64,000 nucleotides of DNA from an uncultured Muribaculum sp. (GCA_910578785.1 CAJTSJ010000010.1:1-64000); one strand, 5' to 3'. Shown: positions 46,188 to 55,277, counted from the first letter of the stretch. Made by a program: numbers and translations. The notes: a model not told the origin generated them from the sequence alone.

Positions 46188-48920
46188 TTAGAAATAAACT
46201 TTCATGCGCACTGAATATGTACGTCCGAACGAATAGAACACGCTATATGCCTCACGCCAGCTGCCGTTAGAGTCAGTGGGAGTCTGCGCATCCATTACGT
46301 AGTTGTAGTTGAAGAGGTTGTAAACGTTTCCATATAGAGTTGCCTTCACGCCTCCGATATTGAATCGGTAGCTTGCATTGAGGTCGAGCTGTTGTCCCCA
46401 GGGTATCTCCCAGAGTTTGTTAACATCGATACCCTTGGTGCCGAGGTTAGAACCGCTGATATAGAAGTCGGAATAGTTGCGGGCGTTCATGGTCCAGTCA
46501 GCTCCGATGCGGAATCCCTTGAACGGCTGGAATGTAGCCGAGAGGGCGGCAGTGGTCTGAGCCGAACCTCCGACCTTCACTCCCTTCTGGTTAAGAGTGG
46601 TCTTCAGGTGGTTGGGCGCGCCGATACCGTCGGCAAGGGCTCCGTTGGTGATGTTCTGGATAGGCTGGCCGATCTGGTTGTAGAAGTAACCTTCCGCGTT
46701 GCTGTCCCAGATCCAGTCGCCCCATGACAGCATACCTTCGATGCTCAACCAGCGTACCGGAACCCAGTTGAAGTTCATTTCGATACCCATGTGGCGCGCG
46801 TCGACACCGGTCATGTTCATGTAGTAGCTTCCGTCAGCCTGGCTGAAATCGCCGCGACGGGAAAGACCGCTGCGGTCCATCCACTTGGTATAGTATGCGT
46901 TGATTGTGAGAGCAAACGGACGCGACTGATAGCCGTAGCCCACTTCAAATGAATAAACCTTCTCGTTGACAGCCTCCTTGTTGATAGCATTCGAGTTGGT
47001 CGAGTTCAGGAAAGCACCGCCCGAGAAGAACGGAGCACGGCTGATGTAACCGAGGTTGGCAAACACGTTGTTGTGAGAGTCGATGTTGTAGTTTGCACCG
47101 CCCTTGATGGTTCCGCCGATGAAGTTCACTGTTTCAGACTTTTCATGCTCCTTGTCGTAGTAGAACTTGTCGCGGCGCCAGTAGCTCGTGTTGTTGAGCG
47201 CGCCTGATATTACGGTGTTGAGTTTGCCGTCAAGAAGAGTATATTCGGCCTGTCCGTAAATACCTTCCTGCACTGTGTAGCCGAGATAGTTGCGGTAAAC
47301 GATGTCGCCCACGCCGAGTTTCTCATATTTCCAGTTAGGATCGGCCGCGGCCTTGTTCAGTTTCGGGTCAACACCCTTACGGTCGTTATAGTCGATGAAG
47401 TAAGCACCGTCATAGAGGTCGTTAAGCTTGTTCTTATGGTCGCCGACATAGTAGCGGAGGTCGATACCGCCGGTAAGGTTAAGCCGGTTGCCGTTACGCT
47501 GGTTGATTTCTTTCTTATATGAAGATACGAGACCGACCCACTTGTGTGAGTTTATCGACTCCGACATGGCCAACTTTGAACCGTTGGTGGAGTTGGCGTT
47601 GAGTTCCTGGATGGCGGCATAGTCAAATGTACCGTCGGGACAACGGAACTTCATGTTGAGCTTGCCGTATTCGGCACCGCGCCAGTCGGCATAGGTATAT
47701 CCGTCAAGACCGCTGCCCTGTCCGCTGTAACCGCCGCCCGATGCAAGCGACACATAGATAGCCGACGACAACGAGGAAGTCTCGTCAATCTTCCATATAT
47801 GGTTGAGCGAAATCTGCGGCTTGTGGTAGTAATTATACTCCGAGCTGCGCATTTTGCCGTGGCGGTCGTAACCGAATGCGGGGTTGTAGCGGTACATTGC
47901 GTTGCCCGGACCCATGTAGAGCTTACCGTAAGTCTGCCATCCTTCGATGGTAAGGCCACCGTAGTTGGAGTTACGCTTGTAGTGGGTCTGCGGAGCGCCG
48001 AAAGCGGTCAATGACAACTGGTGGTTTTCGTTGATACGCTTCGACACATTCAAAAAGTAGTTGTAGCTGTTGAAAGGAGTACCCTGGATGTAGCCGTCGC
48101 CCCACTTGCGGGAAGCAAGGATGGTCACGGCCCAGCCGTTCTTCATCAGACCGGTCGACACCTTCAATCCATAGTTGTTCATACCGTCGTTACCCATGCC
48201 ATACCACACTGAACCGCCCTTTTCGGCGTCGATAGTGCGGGTAGTTATGTTGATAGTACCTCCGACAGAAGGAGTTGACACGATAGTCGCACCAAGACCG
48301 CGCTGAGTCTGGATGTTGGCGGCAACTTCGCCGAGTCCGGCCCAGTTTGACCAGTAGACACCGCCCCACTCCATATCGTTGATAGGTATACCGTTGACCA
48401 TTACGGCCACGTTAGGGCTCTTGAAACCACGCATATTGGTCTTGGCGTCGCCGAAACCGCCACCGTCGCGGGTAGTCCACACGCCGGGAGTCGTCTTCAA
48501 CACTTCGGGAAGTTCCTGGTTGCCAAGCTTCACATCGATGGTCTGCGCTCCGATAGTGGACACAGCCACAGGAGTCAGACGGGTCTTGGCGGCTGACTGC
48601 TCTACCACCACGTCCTTAAGCATCTGTGCCTCTATTTCCATTGGGATAGTACCGAGATCAGCGGCCGCTTTAAGTTCTACCGGTTTGAAACCGATAAAAA
48701 CTATTTGAAGCGATTTGCCCTGCGGCACGTCCAACGTGAAACGTCCATCGATGTCGGTGGCGGTGGCAACAGAAGTTCCGGGAACCGAAACCGTTGCACC
48801 GATGATCGGTTCACCCAGATCATCGACCACGACACCAGTACATTTAATATCACCGGGCGCTGCAAATGCCGCGAAGCATGCAAGCCAGACCAGATTGGCC
48901 AAGAGAATGAGTCTCTTCAT
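46188..48920 (-). CDS. TonB-dependent outer membrane receptor
   Basis: A 910-residue TonB-dependent receptor. A signal peptide (1-20) precedes a carboxypeptidase-like regulatory domain (about 25-105), a plug (about 115-225; NMRGFKSPNVAVMVNGIPIND and the GGTINITTRT end), and a C-terminal beta-barrel ending in RMKVYF. It imports a ligand across the outer membrane with energy from TonB/ExbBD. It is not a typical SusC: no SusD gene follows, and the partner is an unfamiliar lipoprotein. The ligand could be a metal complex, cofactor, peptide or glycan. The likely promoter is at 49077-49107, giving a leader of about 150 bases. Confidence 0.92.
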   Translation of the reverse strand: MKRLILLANLVWLACFAAFAAPGDIKCTGVVVDDLGEPIIGATVSVPGTSVATATDIDGRFTLDVPQGKSLQIVFIGFKPVELKAAADLGTIPMEIEAQMLKDVVVEQSAAKTRLTPVAVSTIGAQTIDVKLGNQELPEVLKTTPGVWTTRDGGGFGDAKTNMRGFKSPNVAVMVNGIPINDMEWGGVYWSNWAGLGEVAANIQTQRGLGATIVSTPSVGGTINITTRTIDAEKGGSVWYGMGNDGMNNYGLKVSTGLMKNGWAVTILASRKWGDGYIQGTPFNSYNYFLNVSKRINENHQLSLTAFGAPQTHYKRNSNYGGLTIEGWQTYGKLYMGPGNAMYRYNPAFGYDRHGKMRSSEYNYYHKPQISLNHIWKIDETSSLSSAIYVSLASGGGYSGQGSGLDGYTYADWRGAEYGKLNMKFRCPDGTFDYAAIQELNANSTNGSKLAMSESINSHKWVGLVSSYKKEINQRNGNRLNLTGGIDLRYYVGDHKNKLNDLYDGAYFIDYNDRKGVDPKLNKAAADPNWKYEKLGVGDIVYRNYLGYTVQEGIYGQAEYTLLDGKLNTVISGALNNTSYWRRDKFYYDKEHEKSETVNFIGGTIKGGANYNIDSHNNVFANLGYISRAPFFSGGAFLNSTNSNAINKEAVNEKVYSFEVGYGYQSRPFALTINAYYTKWMDRSGLSRRGDFSQADGSYYMNMTGVDARHMGIEMNFNWVPVRWLSIEGMLSWGDWIWDSNAEGYFYNQIGQPIQNITNGALADGIGAPNHLKTTLNQKGVKVGGSAQTTAALSATFQPFKGFRIGADWTMNARNYSDFYISGSNLGTKGIDVNKLWEIPWGQQLDLNASYRFNIGGVKATLYGNVYNLFNYNYVMDAQTPTDSNGSWREAYSVFYSFGRTYSVRMKVYF

Positions 48921-49076
48921 AATAATAATGATTTGGTTGGAATTTATTAATAAAAAATTGGTTATTATTTAATATTGTTTAACTATAAAGCCTCATTGCC
49001 ACTGATTGTAAAATCAGACTTATCATATTGAGAGATAGGCATTTTAACCTACACACCCCTCAGTATTAATATTTCA

Positions 49077-49107
49077 CAAAAGTAATAAAATATATTGAAT
49101 CGCCAAC
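49077..49107 (-). promoter_or_regulatory. Promoter of the receptor-lipoprotein operon
   Basis: Minus strand: GTTG (49104-49107), 19 bases, TACTTTTG (49077-49084). It would give a 5' leader of about 150 bases before the receptor start codon. Confidence 0.5.
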
Positions 49108-49186
49108 AAAATATATAGTTAAATCGAGCATTCGTCCGACCTTCAGAGGGCACATCAGGAGCCTTATATTAAACATTCTCAAAAAA

Positions 49187-49218
49187 TTTGCGTAATTTAT
49201 TATTAAGATGTATCTTTG
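49187..49218 (+). promoter_or_regulatory. Promoter of the psd operon
   Basis: TTTG (49187-49190), 20 bases, TATCTTTG (49211-49218), 41 bases before the psd start codon. Confidence 0.7.
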
Positions 49219-49259
49219 TGCAACTATACTCAGATTGCGAGTTTGAAATTTACAACCCG

Positions 49260-49925
49260 ATGAAGGTAAAAATACATAGAGAAGGTCTAAATATACTTAT
49301 CATTCTGCTTTTGATTCTGCTGGTAATCAACATACCGGCATGGCTTTTCATGCGGCCGATAGGCATACCGTCAGCCTTCACTTCCGTGTCAGCCATCATT
49401 TATCTGCTCGTGCTCAACTTCTTCCGGTCGCCGCGGCGCACATTCCGCGGCACACGCGAAAATGTAGTGGTAGCCTCGGCCGACGGCAAAGTAGTGGCTC
49501 TGGAAGAAACCTTCGAAGACGAATACCTTCACTGCCGTTGCATACAGCTGTCAGTGTTCATGTCGGTGCTCAACGTGCATGCCAACTGGTTTCCGGTCGA
49601 CGGCGAAGTGCTGTATGTGCGCCACCACAAGGGGCGCTATCTCTCGGCCTACCTGCCAAAGTCAAGTACCGAAAACGAGCGGTCGACCGTGGCCATAAGG
49701 GCTTTGAACGGTCAGACCATCCTTATGCGCCAGGTGGCCGGAGCGCTTGCCCGACGCATAGTCACCTACGCCAGCCCGGGCGAGGATGCTTCCATCGAAG
49801 AGCACATGGGCTTCATAAAATTCGGGTCGCGCGTAGACCTCTATCTCCCCCTCGGCACTGAGATACTTGTAAAGCTCGGCGACACTACCACCGGAGGTGT
49901 CACAGAAGTGGCACGACTAAAATAA
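49260..49925 (+). CDS. psd: Phosphatidylserine decarboxylase
   Basis: A 221-residue PSD-family protein that makes phosphatidylethanolamine from phosphatidylserine in the inner membrane. A membrane anchor covers about residues 10-52. Self-cleavage is expected at Gly189-Ser190 (KFGSRVDLYLP), generating the pyruvoyl group. Asp75 (ASADGK) and His107 (NVHANW) correspond to conserved active-site positions. The ATG at 49260 is preferred; an upstream in-frame ATG at 49188 overlaps the promoter. It is in an operon with pssA (12-base gap), which makes its substrate. Confidence 0.93.
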   Translation: MKVKIHREGLNILIILLLILLVINIPAWLFMRPIGIPSAFTSVSAIIYLLVLNFFRSPRRTFRGTRENVVVASADGKVVALEETFEDEYLHCRCIQLSVFMSVLNVHANWFPVDGEVLYVRHHKGRYLSAYLPKSSTENERSTVAIRALNGQTILMRQVAGALARRIVTYASPGEDASIEEHMGFIKFGSRVDLYLPLGTEILVKLGDTTTGGVTEVARLK

Positions 49926-49937
49926 CACCAAGAAGTC

Positions 49938-50651
49938 ATGCTTAAAAAAATCATAGCCTGCATTCCGAACACCATCACCTGCATGAGCCTGTTTTTCGGT
50001 TGCATAGCGATAGTGATGTCATTCCATTTCTATGAAGAAATCGGAAATCTGCATGCCTACCAGTGGGCATGGATCTGCATCGGCATAGCCGCCCTGTGCG
50101 ACTTCTGCGACGGAGCTTCGGCACGCCTTCTTCACGCCTATTCCAATTTAGGCAAGGAGCTTGACTCGCTAAGCGACCTTGTAAGTTTCGGAGTGGCTCC
50201 GGGCATGCTCGTATTCAACTTCATGTCACTGCAGCCCGACACCCCCCTATGGATGGCCTTTATAGCATTCCTTATTCCCATAATGGGCGAGTTAAGACTT
50301 GCGCGTTTCAATATCGACGACCGCCAGACTACATCGTTCCTCGGCATGCCCATTCCGGCAAACGCCATATTCTGGATCGGATATGTGGCCTGCATGATAA
50401 AATACGGCTACGTCGGCGCGTGGCCAACGGCCATAATCATTGTCCTGATGTCGCTGACCATGGTGATGACATCGCTGAAAATGTTTTCGCTCAAATTCAA
50501 GAACTTCAAACTTATGGAGAATTTGAAGCGTTACATAATCCTGATGGCCGCCATAGCGCTCGTCATCATTGACGGAGTCGCAGGGTTTGCATGGACCATA
50601 CTGTTCTATCTGATTCTGTCGATAATACCCTCGTCAAAGAGCGTCGCCTGA
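49938..50651 (+). CDS. pssA: CDP-diacylglycerol-serine O-phosphatidyltransferase
   Basis: A 237-residue CDP-alcohol phosphatidyltransferase with several membrane helices. The complete motif DxxDGxxARx8GxxxDxxxD is at residues 55-80 (Asp55, Asp58, Gly59, Arg63, Gly72, Asp76, Asp80). It transfers phosphatidyl from CDP-diacylglycerol to serine. It follows psd directly, so the two steps of phosphatidylethanolamine synthesis are encoded together. Confidence 0.95.
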   Translation: MLKKIIACIPNTITCMSLFFGCIAIVMSFHFYEEIGNLHAYQWAWICIGIAALCDFCDGASARLLHAYSNLGKELDSLSDLVSFGVAPGMLVFNFMSLQPDTPLWMAFIAFLIPIMGELRLARFNIDDRQTTSFLGMPIPANAIFWIGYVACMIKYGYVGAWPTAIIIVLMSLTMVMTSLKMFSLKFKNFKLMENLKRYIILMAAIALVIIDGVAGFAWTILFYLILSIIPSSKSVA

Positions 50652-50718
50652 TAAAAACATCCGGCAGGCACAGTCTCTGAAAATACACAATCCTCAACTT
50701 ATCAATTGACAATAACGC

Positions 50719-51063
50719 ATGATTTTTAAAATTTTCATAATTCTCTTCCTAATATTCGTTATCTGGCCCGTCGTAAAGGTGATCTACTACCTGTCTAATG
50801 CACGAAAATTCGCCAGACAGCAGCAGGAAGCTTTTCGCAAAGCCTACTCACAATCAGCCCCCGGCTCTGCTTCCGGCAATTACAGCGCCGGAAATCCCGG
50901 ACACCATACCCGTAAGAAAAAGATTTTTTCAAAAGCCGACGGCGAGTATGTCGAATTTGAGGAAATTTCATGCGATATGCCGGGTGAAGCATCTTCATCA
51001 ACGGCAGACACATACATTCGCGAAGATCAGGTGAGCGACGCCGAATGGACTGAAGTCAAATAA
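50719..51063 (+). CDS. DUF4834 family small membrane protein
   Basis: A 114-residue protein with one N-terminal transmembrane helix (FKIFIILFLIFVIWPVVKVIYYL) and a soluble, glutamine- and serine-rich tail. It matches DUF4834, a family of unknown function in Bacteroidota. The tail has an acidic segment ending in VSDAEWTEVK. It lies 67 bases after pssA and 12 bases before the DUF2461 gene, and may be cotranscribed with both. Confidence 0.8.
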   Translation: MIFKIFIILFLIFVIWPVVKVIYYLSNARKFARQQQEAFRKAYSQSAPGSASGNYSAGNPGHHTRKKKIFSKADGEYVEFEEISCDMPGEASSSTADTYIREDQVSDAEWTEVK

Positions 51064-51075
51064 TCCGGCAACGCT

Positions 51076-51762
51076 ATGGCATACTATACAACAGAACTGT
51101 TCAGCTTTCTTAGAGAACTGTCGGCCAACAACAACCGGCCTTGGTTTCAAGCGCATAAAGACGAATTCGACCGTCTGCGCGTTTTATGGCTCGACGACCT
51201 GCAGAAGATGATTGACCTGATGGCACAGTGGGAATCCGGCATGGCCGGAATGACGGCAAAGCAATCTGCCTACCGCATCTACCGCGACACCCGCTTTTCG
51301 CAGGACAAGACTCCTTACAAGGTATACTTTTCCGCATCAATGTCGCCCAAAGGACGCAGAATGGAGCATTACGGAGGATACTACCTACAGATGGACATAC
51401 GGCCGGGTGAAACGGGATTTTATGGAGGCGTATGGCAACCCGATGCAGCCAACCTGAAGAAGCTGCGCAACGCCATAATAGACAACATCGAGGAATTTGA
51501 AGAGGTCATCCATCAGCCGCAGATGGAAAAACTATACCCCGGCTGGGTAGGCGAACGCCTGAAAAGCGCGCCTAAGGGCTGGGCCAAAGACCATCCGCAA
51601 ATAGAGTTGCTGCGCCTCAAGGACTACGGCAAATTCCACCCCTGCGACGAGTCGTTTTTCTACACTCCCGACTGGCCCGAACGAGCGGCCGACATGATGC
51701 ACGTGCTGAAGCCGCTTATCGACTTCCTCAACTATTCTCTTGATGAAGACACCTCATTTTGA
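51076..51762 (+). CDS. DUF2461 domain-containing protein
   Basis: A 228-residue protein of the DUF2461 (TIGR02453) family. Diagnostic stretches are LSANNNRPWFQAHKDEFDRL, YRIYRDTRFSQDKTPYK and GGYYLQMDI. It is cytoplasmic with no known function. Confidence 0.9.
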   Translation: MAYYTTELFSFLRELSANNNRPWFQAHKDEFDRLRVLWLDDLQKMIDLMAQWESGMAGMTAKQSAYRIYRDTRFSQDKTPYKVYFSASMSPKGRRMEHYGGYYLQMDIRPGETGFYGGVWQPDAANLKKLRNAIIDNIEEFEEVIHQPQMEKLYPGWVGERLKSAPKGWAKDHPQIELLRLKDYGKFHPCDESFFYTPDWPERAADMMHVLKPLIDFLNYSLDEDTSF

Positions 51763-51844
51763 TCACATAGCATGTGTATATATCTTTCCCATTTTATTAA
51801 TCCCGACATCCAGTCCTGTAAAAAATAAAGACATTACAACAACC

Positions 51845-51881
51845 AATAAAGGCCCCGGACCGAAAATCCGAGGCCTTTATT
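51845..51881. terminator. Bidirectional terminator
   Basis: AATAAAGGCC pairs perfectly with GGCCTTTATT, and CGGA with TCCG extends the stem inward. It stands between two convergent genes (51762 and 51919), and A/T-rich arms flank it on both sides. Confidence 0.75.
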
Positions 51882-51918
51882 ATACAACAAATATAACAAA
51901 CAATACTAAAGCCTGTGG

Positions 51919-52437
51919 TTAGAGTCTGAACTTGAAGCCGACCTGGAGAAGGCCCTGAGCTCCAAATCCGAGTTCACCGAACAGCGATACCGAACGGCTG
52001 ATGCCGACCTGTGCGCCTACCGGAGTGAACTGATATGCAAAATATGAAGTGTTGCTGCTGTCTTCGGGCCAGGTCTGGTGGGTGATGATGGCACCGAGTC
52101 CTACTTTACCGTAGAGAGTCACGATTGAATTACGCCAATAATTGTAGCGACCGTTAAGCATGATGGCATGATAATAGAACTTATTGTCGGAATGATGCTT
52201 ACGGGTAGTGCTTGAAAACGTATACGACGGACCGATCCAGAAATTAGGAGCCACATTGAAGTTTGCGCCTACATTGATTGCTCCCCAGGCATTGTTGACA
52301 TCCTTCCCGCCATCGTGGCAGTCGGTTGCATCCATCTGAGTATAACCTCCGTAGCTTACGGTCAATTCGGTCTTCTGGGCATTGGCCATAGATACGATAC
52401 CTACCATGGCGAAAATTGCGAGCAAGTACTTCTTCAT
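51919..52437 (-). CDS. Small outer membrane beta-barrel protein
   Basis: A 172-residue porin-family or OmpA-like eight-stranded barrel. The signal peptide is about residues 1-20 (AMVGIVSMANAQ). Strands are recognisable in TELTVSYGGYTQMD, PNFWIGPSYTFSS and GLLQVGFKFRL, and the C-terminus is FKFRL. There is no periplasmic peptidoglycan-binding domain. Function is unknown. No clear promoter is visible upstream. Confidence 0.82.
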   Translation of the reverse strand: MKKYLLAIFAMVGIVSMANAQKTELTVSYGGYTQMDATDCHDGGKDVNNAWGAINVGANFNVAPNFWIGPSYTFSSTTRKHHSDNKFYYHAIMLNGRYNYWRNSIVTLYGKVGLGAIITHQTWPEDSSNTSYFAYQFTPVGAQVGISRSVSLFGELGFGAQGLLQVGFKFRL

Positions 52438-52549
52438 AATTATTTCTGTATTTTAAGTTAATTAATAGCTGATACGGTGTAAAAAATGCAACCGCATTTC
52501 TCACATCATTAAAACACGCTTTTCTTAAGAATGTTCGTTTGTCCGGAAG

Positions 52550-53872
52550 TTATTTGGGAAAAGCGATAAAAAATCTGGTCAGACCGTCGACCGCCGACGT
52601 GGTCAGCGAGAACCTGCAGCCGTGCTTCGTCAGCACATCGCTGATAAATATCAGGCCAAGACCCTGTCCCTGCGGTTTTGACGAATAGAAGGGCGTGAAC
52701 AGACGCTGACGGGCCTCTTCCGATATGCCCGGACCGTTGTCTATTACGGTCAGTGTAGGCGGATTGCAGGTGGTGACTATCTCCACCACTCCATTTTTGC
52801 CGATACTCTCAATCGAGTTTTTCAATATATTCAGAAGGGCCTGTTCAAAAAGCACCTCGTCGATCATCACCTCTATCTCCTCGTCGCTCAGACTGAGCCG
52901 AAGCCGCACACCATGCTTGTTGCACATGCTTTCCATAAATCCTCGGCACACAAGCACACGCTCATTGAGTTCGCCGGGCATAAGATTGGCTTCAGGTATT
53001 TTGACCACGTTGGCAAACGCGGTTATAAAGCGGCTCATGGCCACGCACCGCTCCTGACACACGCGAAGCACCTGTACGACATCGGCAAGCTCCTCGTCGC
53101 CCGACTCCTCGATTATCATCGAAGCCGTATCAAGAGTCGAATTAACACCGGCTATAGAGTTGTTGACCTCGTGGGCTATCATCCTGACCACCTTCTCATA
53201 GGCCTTCTTTTCGGCCTTGACCACCTCGTCGGTCATGCGCTCTATCAGCACGAACGGATGCGCGAATCCGCTGTCCATGAACGACAGACGCGAACAGCGG
53301 TATATCATCGAGTCGCTGAGTCGGAGAGTCTGTATGTCGTTCTGCTCTATCCGGCTTATCGACACTGCCAGAGTCGATTCAAGCTCGTCAAGACGCTTGC
53401 CGGCAACCTTGCGCGCATCGTCGCAATCGAAGAACGCCAATGCCGACGGATTGGCCGACGTTATGCGTCCGTAAGTATCAAGAATGACTATGCCCATCGG
53501 CGACACGGAGATGATTAGGTCAAAAAAATGGTTCTGCTCACGCATGTGCAGACGCTCGTTTTTCAACTGGTTCATCATGCTGTTGAACATCTCCACTATC
53601 TGGTCGGCCTCGTAAGAGTTGACCCGCGACAGACGGCTGCTGAAATCCTGCGCCCTAAGCAGGTCGATGCCGTTGGATATGGCATGGAGCGGACGCACCG
53701 TCTTATAATACAATACGGACAGCAATATGAGGATAAGCGCCACTGTGCCTTCTACGGCATAGATGCTTGCCGGACCTTGCTGGAACCATCCCCTGTCCCA
53801 TGGGTCGCAGACCACGACCGCCATCCCGCCGACAAGTACAGCCAGCAGCACGAATATCCCCGTCAGCCTCAT
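52550..53872 (-). CDS. Sensor histidine kinase
   Basis: A 440-residue inner membrane kinase. Two transmembrane helices (about 4-22 and 36-56) flank a short periplasmic loop of some 14 residues, so it probably does not sense a large periplasmic ligand. A HAMP domain (about 57-105) and a PAS domain (about 112-215) follow. The H-box is at His234 (IAHEVNNS), and the ATPase domain has an N-box (KNSIESIG) and G-boxes (VIDNGPGI, GQGLGL). The ATGA overlap with the upstream regulator gene indicates a cognate pair. Confidence 0.93.
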   Translation of the reverse strand: MRLTGIFVLLAVLVGGMAVVVCDPWDRGWFQQGPASIYAVEGTVALILILLSVLYYKTVRPLHAISNGIDLLRAQDFSSRLSRVNSYEADQIVEMFNSMMNQLKNERLHMREQNHFFDLIISVSPMGIVILDTYGRITSANPSALAFFDCDDARKVAGKRLDELESTLAVSISRIEQNDIQTLRLSDSMIYRCSRLSFMDSGFAHPFVLIERMTDEVVKAEKKAYEKVVRMIAHEVNNSIAGVNSTLDTASMIIEESGDEELADVVQVLRVCQERCVAMSRFITAFANVVKIPEANLMPGELNERVLVCRGFMESMCNKHGVRLRLSLSDEEIEVMIDEVLFEQALLNILKNSIESIGKNGVVEIVTTCNPPTLTVIDNGPGISEEARQRLFTPFYSSKPQGQGLGLIFISDVLTKHGCRFSLTTSAVDGLTRFFIAFPK

Positions 53873-55203
53873 ATATTGACTCCGTACTTTTCCATTCGCC
53901 GGTAAAGCGACTGGCGCGATATGCCGAGCAGAAGCGCGGCCTGGGTCATATTGCCGCGGCTCTTCTCAAGAGCGTTGATTATCGACTGTCGTTCCGTCTC
54001 TTCAAGCGTGAGCCCTGTCTTAGGCACAGCGTTCGAATCCGTCGGTTGCGTCTGAGCCTCGAAATGCCGTGCCTCAAACAGTCCGTCGCTACCAACCAGA
54101 AGCGTTCGCTCCACCAGATTCTTAAGTTTCCTGATGTTTCCGGGATAAGGCAGACGCGACAGATAGGCCATTGCGTCGGAAGTGATTACCGGCTGTTCGA
54201 GATTGTTGTCCCTGGCCACAGCCGAAGCGAAGTGGCGCACCAGCAACGGTATGTCGCCGCGCCTTTCCCGAAGAGGCGGAAGTTCCACTGTAATAAGATT
54301 TATTCTATAAAACAGGTCCTCGCGGAATGTCTTGTCGGCCACCATCTTCGACAGGTCGGCATTGGTGGCGCACACCACCCTGACATCAACCTTCACCGGA
54401 TGGCTGTCGCCGAGCGGTTCAAACGTGTGTTCCTGAAGCACACGGAGCATCTTCACCTGACACCCCATGTCGAGGTCGCCTATTTCGTCGAGGAATATCG
54501 TGCCCGTATGCGCCAGCTCGAAACGCCCCACCCGGTCAGACGTGGCGCCAGTGAACGCGCCCTTCTTGTGGCCGAACATTTCGCTCTCAAACAGGGTCTG
54601 CGATATGCCGCCGAGATTGACCTTGACAAAGGGCTTGCCCCGCCTGCGGCTGTTGGCATGCAGAGCTTCGGCTATAAGCTCCTTTCCTGTGCCGTTTTCT
54701 CCGGTTATCAGCACCGACGCATCCGTATTGGCGACACGCTTTATCGTGTCGAGCACCCTGTTAAGCTCCGGACTGTTGCCTATGATTCTGGTGCGGTCAA
54801 AGACTGCGCTGTCGTCGTCCGTCGCCGGCTTCTTCGCCGACAGGTCTATGGCCGTGGCTATGCGCTGAAGCAGCAGGTGGTTGTCCCACGGCTTCGTAAT
54901 GAAGTCGAAGGCACCGGCGCGTATGCCCTCCACCGCGAGCGGTATGCTGCCCCATGCGGTCATGAGTATCACGGGCACATCCGGCCTGAACAGCTTGACC
55001 TGACGAAGCAATATCAATCCCTCGTCGCCCGATGTGGACAAAGAGAAGTTCATGTCCATCAGAATCAGCGAGGGCTCTGTCCGGCGCACTATCTCCATGG
55101 CCTCCGCCTGGTTGTGGGCGGCTTCCACCTCATAATCCATGCGCTTCAACAAAAGTTTCAGGGACAGACAAACCGACTTGTCATCGTCAATAACCAATAT
55201 CAT
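53869..55203 (-). CDS. Sigma-54-dependent NtrC-type response regulator
   Basis: A 444-residue regulator. A receiver domain (about 1-115) has phospho-acceptor Asp50 and switch Lys104. A sigma-54 AAA+ domain follows with Walker A GENGTGKE (168-175) and the GAFTGA loop (215-220) that contacts sigma-54. A Fis-type helix-turn-helix is at the C-terminus (LEETERQSIINALEKSRGNMTQAALLLGISRQSLYRRMEKYG). It should activate sigma-54 promoters when phosphorylated by the overlapping kinase. The adjacent ABC export operon is the likely target, although its promoter is outside the window. The protein begins directly at the first receiver strand, so the ATG at 55203 must be correct. Confidence 0.95.
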   Translation of the reverse strand: MILVIDDDKSVCLSLKLLLKRMDYEVEAAHNQAEAMEIVRRTEPSLILMDMNFSLSTSGDEGLILLRQVKLFRPDVPVILMTAWGSIPLAVEGIRAGAFDFITKPWDNHLLLQRIATAIDLSAKKPATDDDSAVFDRTRIIGNSPELNRVLDTIKRVANTDASVLITGENGTGKELIAEALHANSRRRGKPFVKVNLGGISQTLFESEMFGHKKGAFTGATSDRVGRFELAHTGTIFLDEIGDLDMGCQVKMLRVLQEHTFEPLGDSHPVKVDVRVVCATNADLSKMVADKTFREDLFYRINLITVELPPLRERRGDIPLLVRHFASAVARDNNLEQPVITSDAMAYLSRLPYPGNIRKLKNLVERTLLVGSDGLFEARHFEAQTQPTDSNAVPKTGLTLEETERQSIINALEKSRGNMTQAALLLGISRQSLYRRMEKYGVNI

Positions 55204-55208
55204 AGCTA

Positions 55209-55216
55209 CAAAGATA
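55209..55216 (-). promoter_or_regulatory. -7 box immediately before the regulator gene
   Basis: TATCTTTG on the minus strand, 5 bases before the regulator start codon. I see no good -33 element 19-21 bases upstream. It suggests separate transcription of the regulator-kinase pair and a leaderless mRNA. Confidence 0.45.
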
Positions 55217-55241
55217 ATAAATTTGAGACTTACTTGGTGAA

Positions 55242-55277
55242 TTTAGAGGCTGTTTAATTATTTTTACAGCCTCTAAA
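55242..55277 (-). terminator. Hairpin at the end of the ABC operon
   Basis: A perfect 12-bp stem (TTTAGAGGCTGT with ACAGCCTCTAAA) around a 12-base AT-rich loop, 12 bases past the last permease stop codon. There is no strong T-tract after it on the minus strand, so the terminator call is moderate. Confidence 0.55.

Larger units (their letters stand above)
48921..49259. other. 339-base divergent intergenic region
   Basis: AT-rich region between the receptor and psd. It contains two predicted promoters pointing outward (49077-49107 minus, 49187-49218 plus) and a 6-bp hairpin CTGATT/AATCAG at about 49003-49018. I find no convincing riboswitch or small gene. Confidence 0.6.

Noticed and set aside
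48985..49005. GCCACTG, resembling a cobalamin riboswitch core
   Set aside because: It is on the plus strand, whereas the receptor is on the minus strand, and none of the other conserved boxes is present.
53767..55257. A 496-codon open frame antisense to the response regulator
   Set aside because: Shadow of the NtrC-type gene, and its translation has no domain-like pattern.
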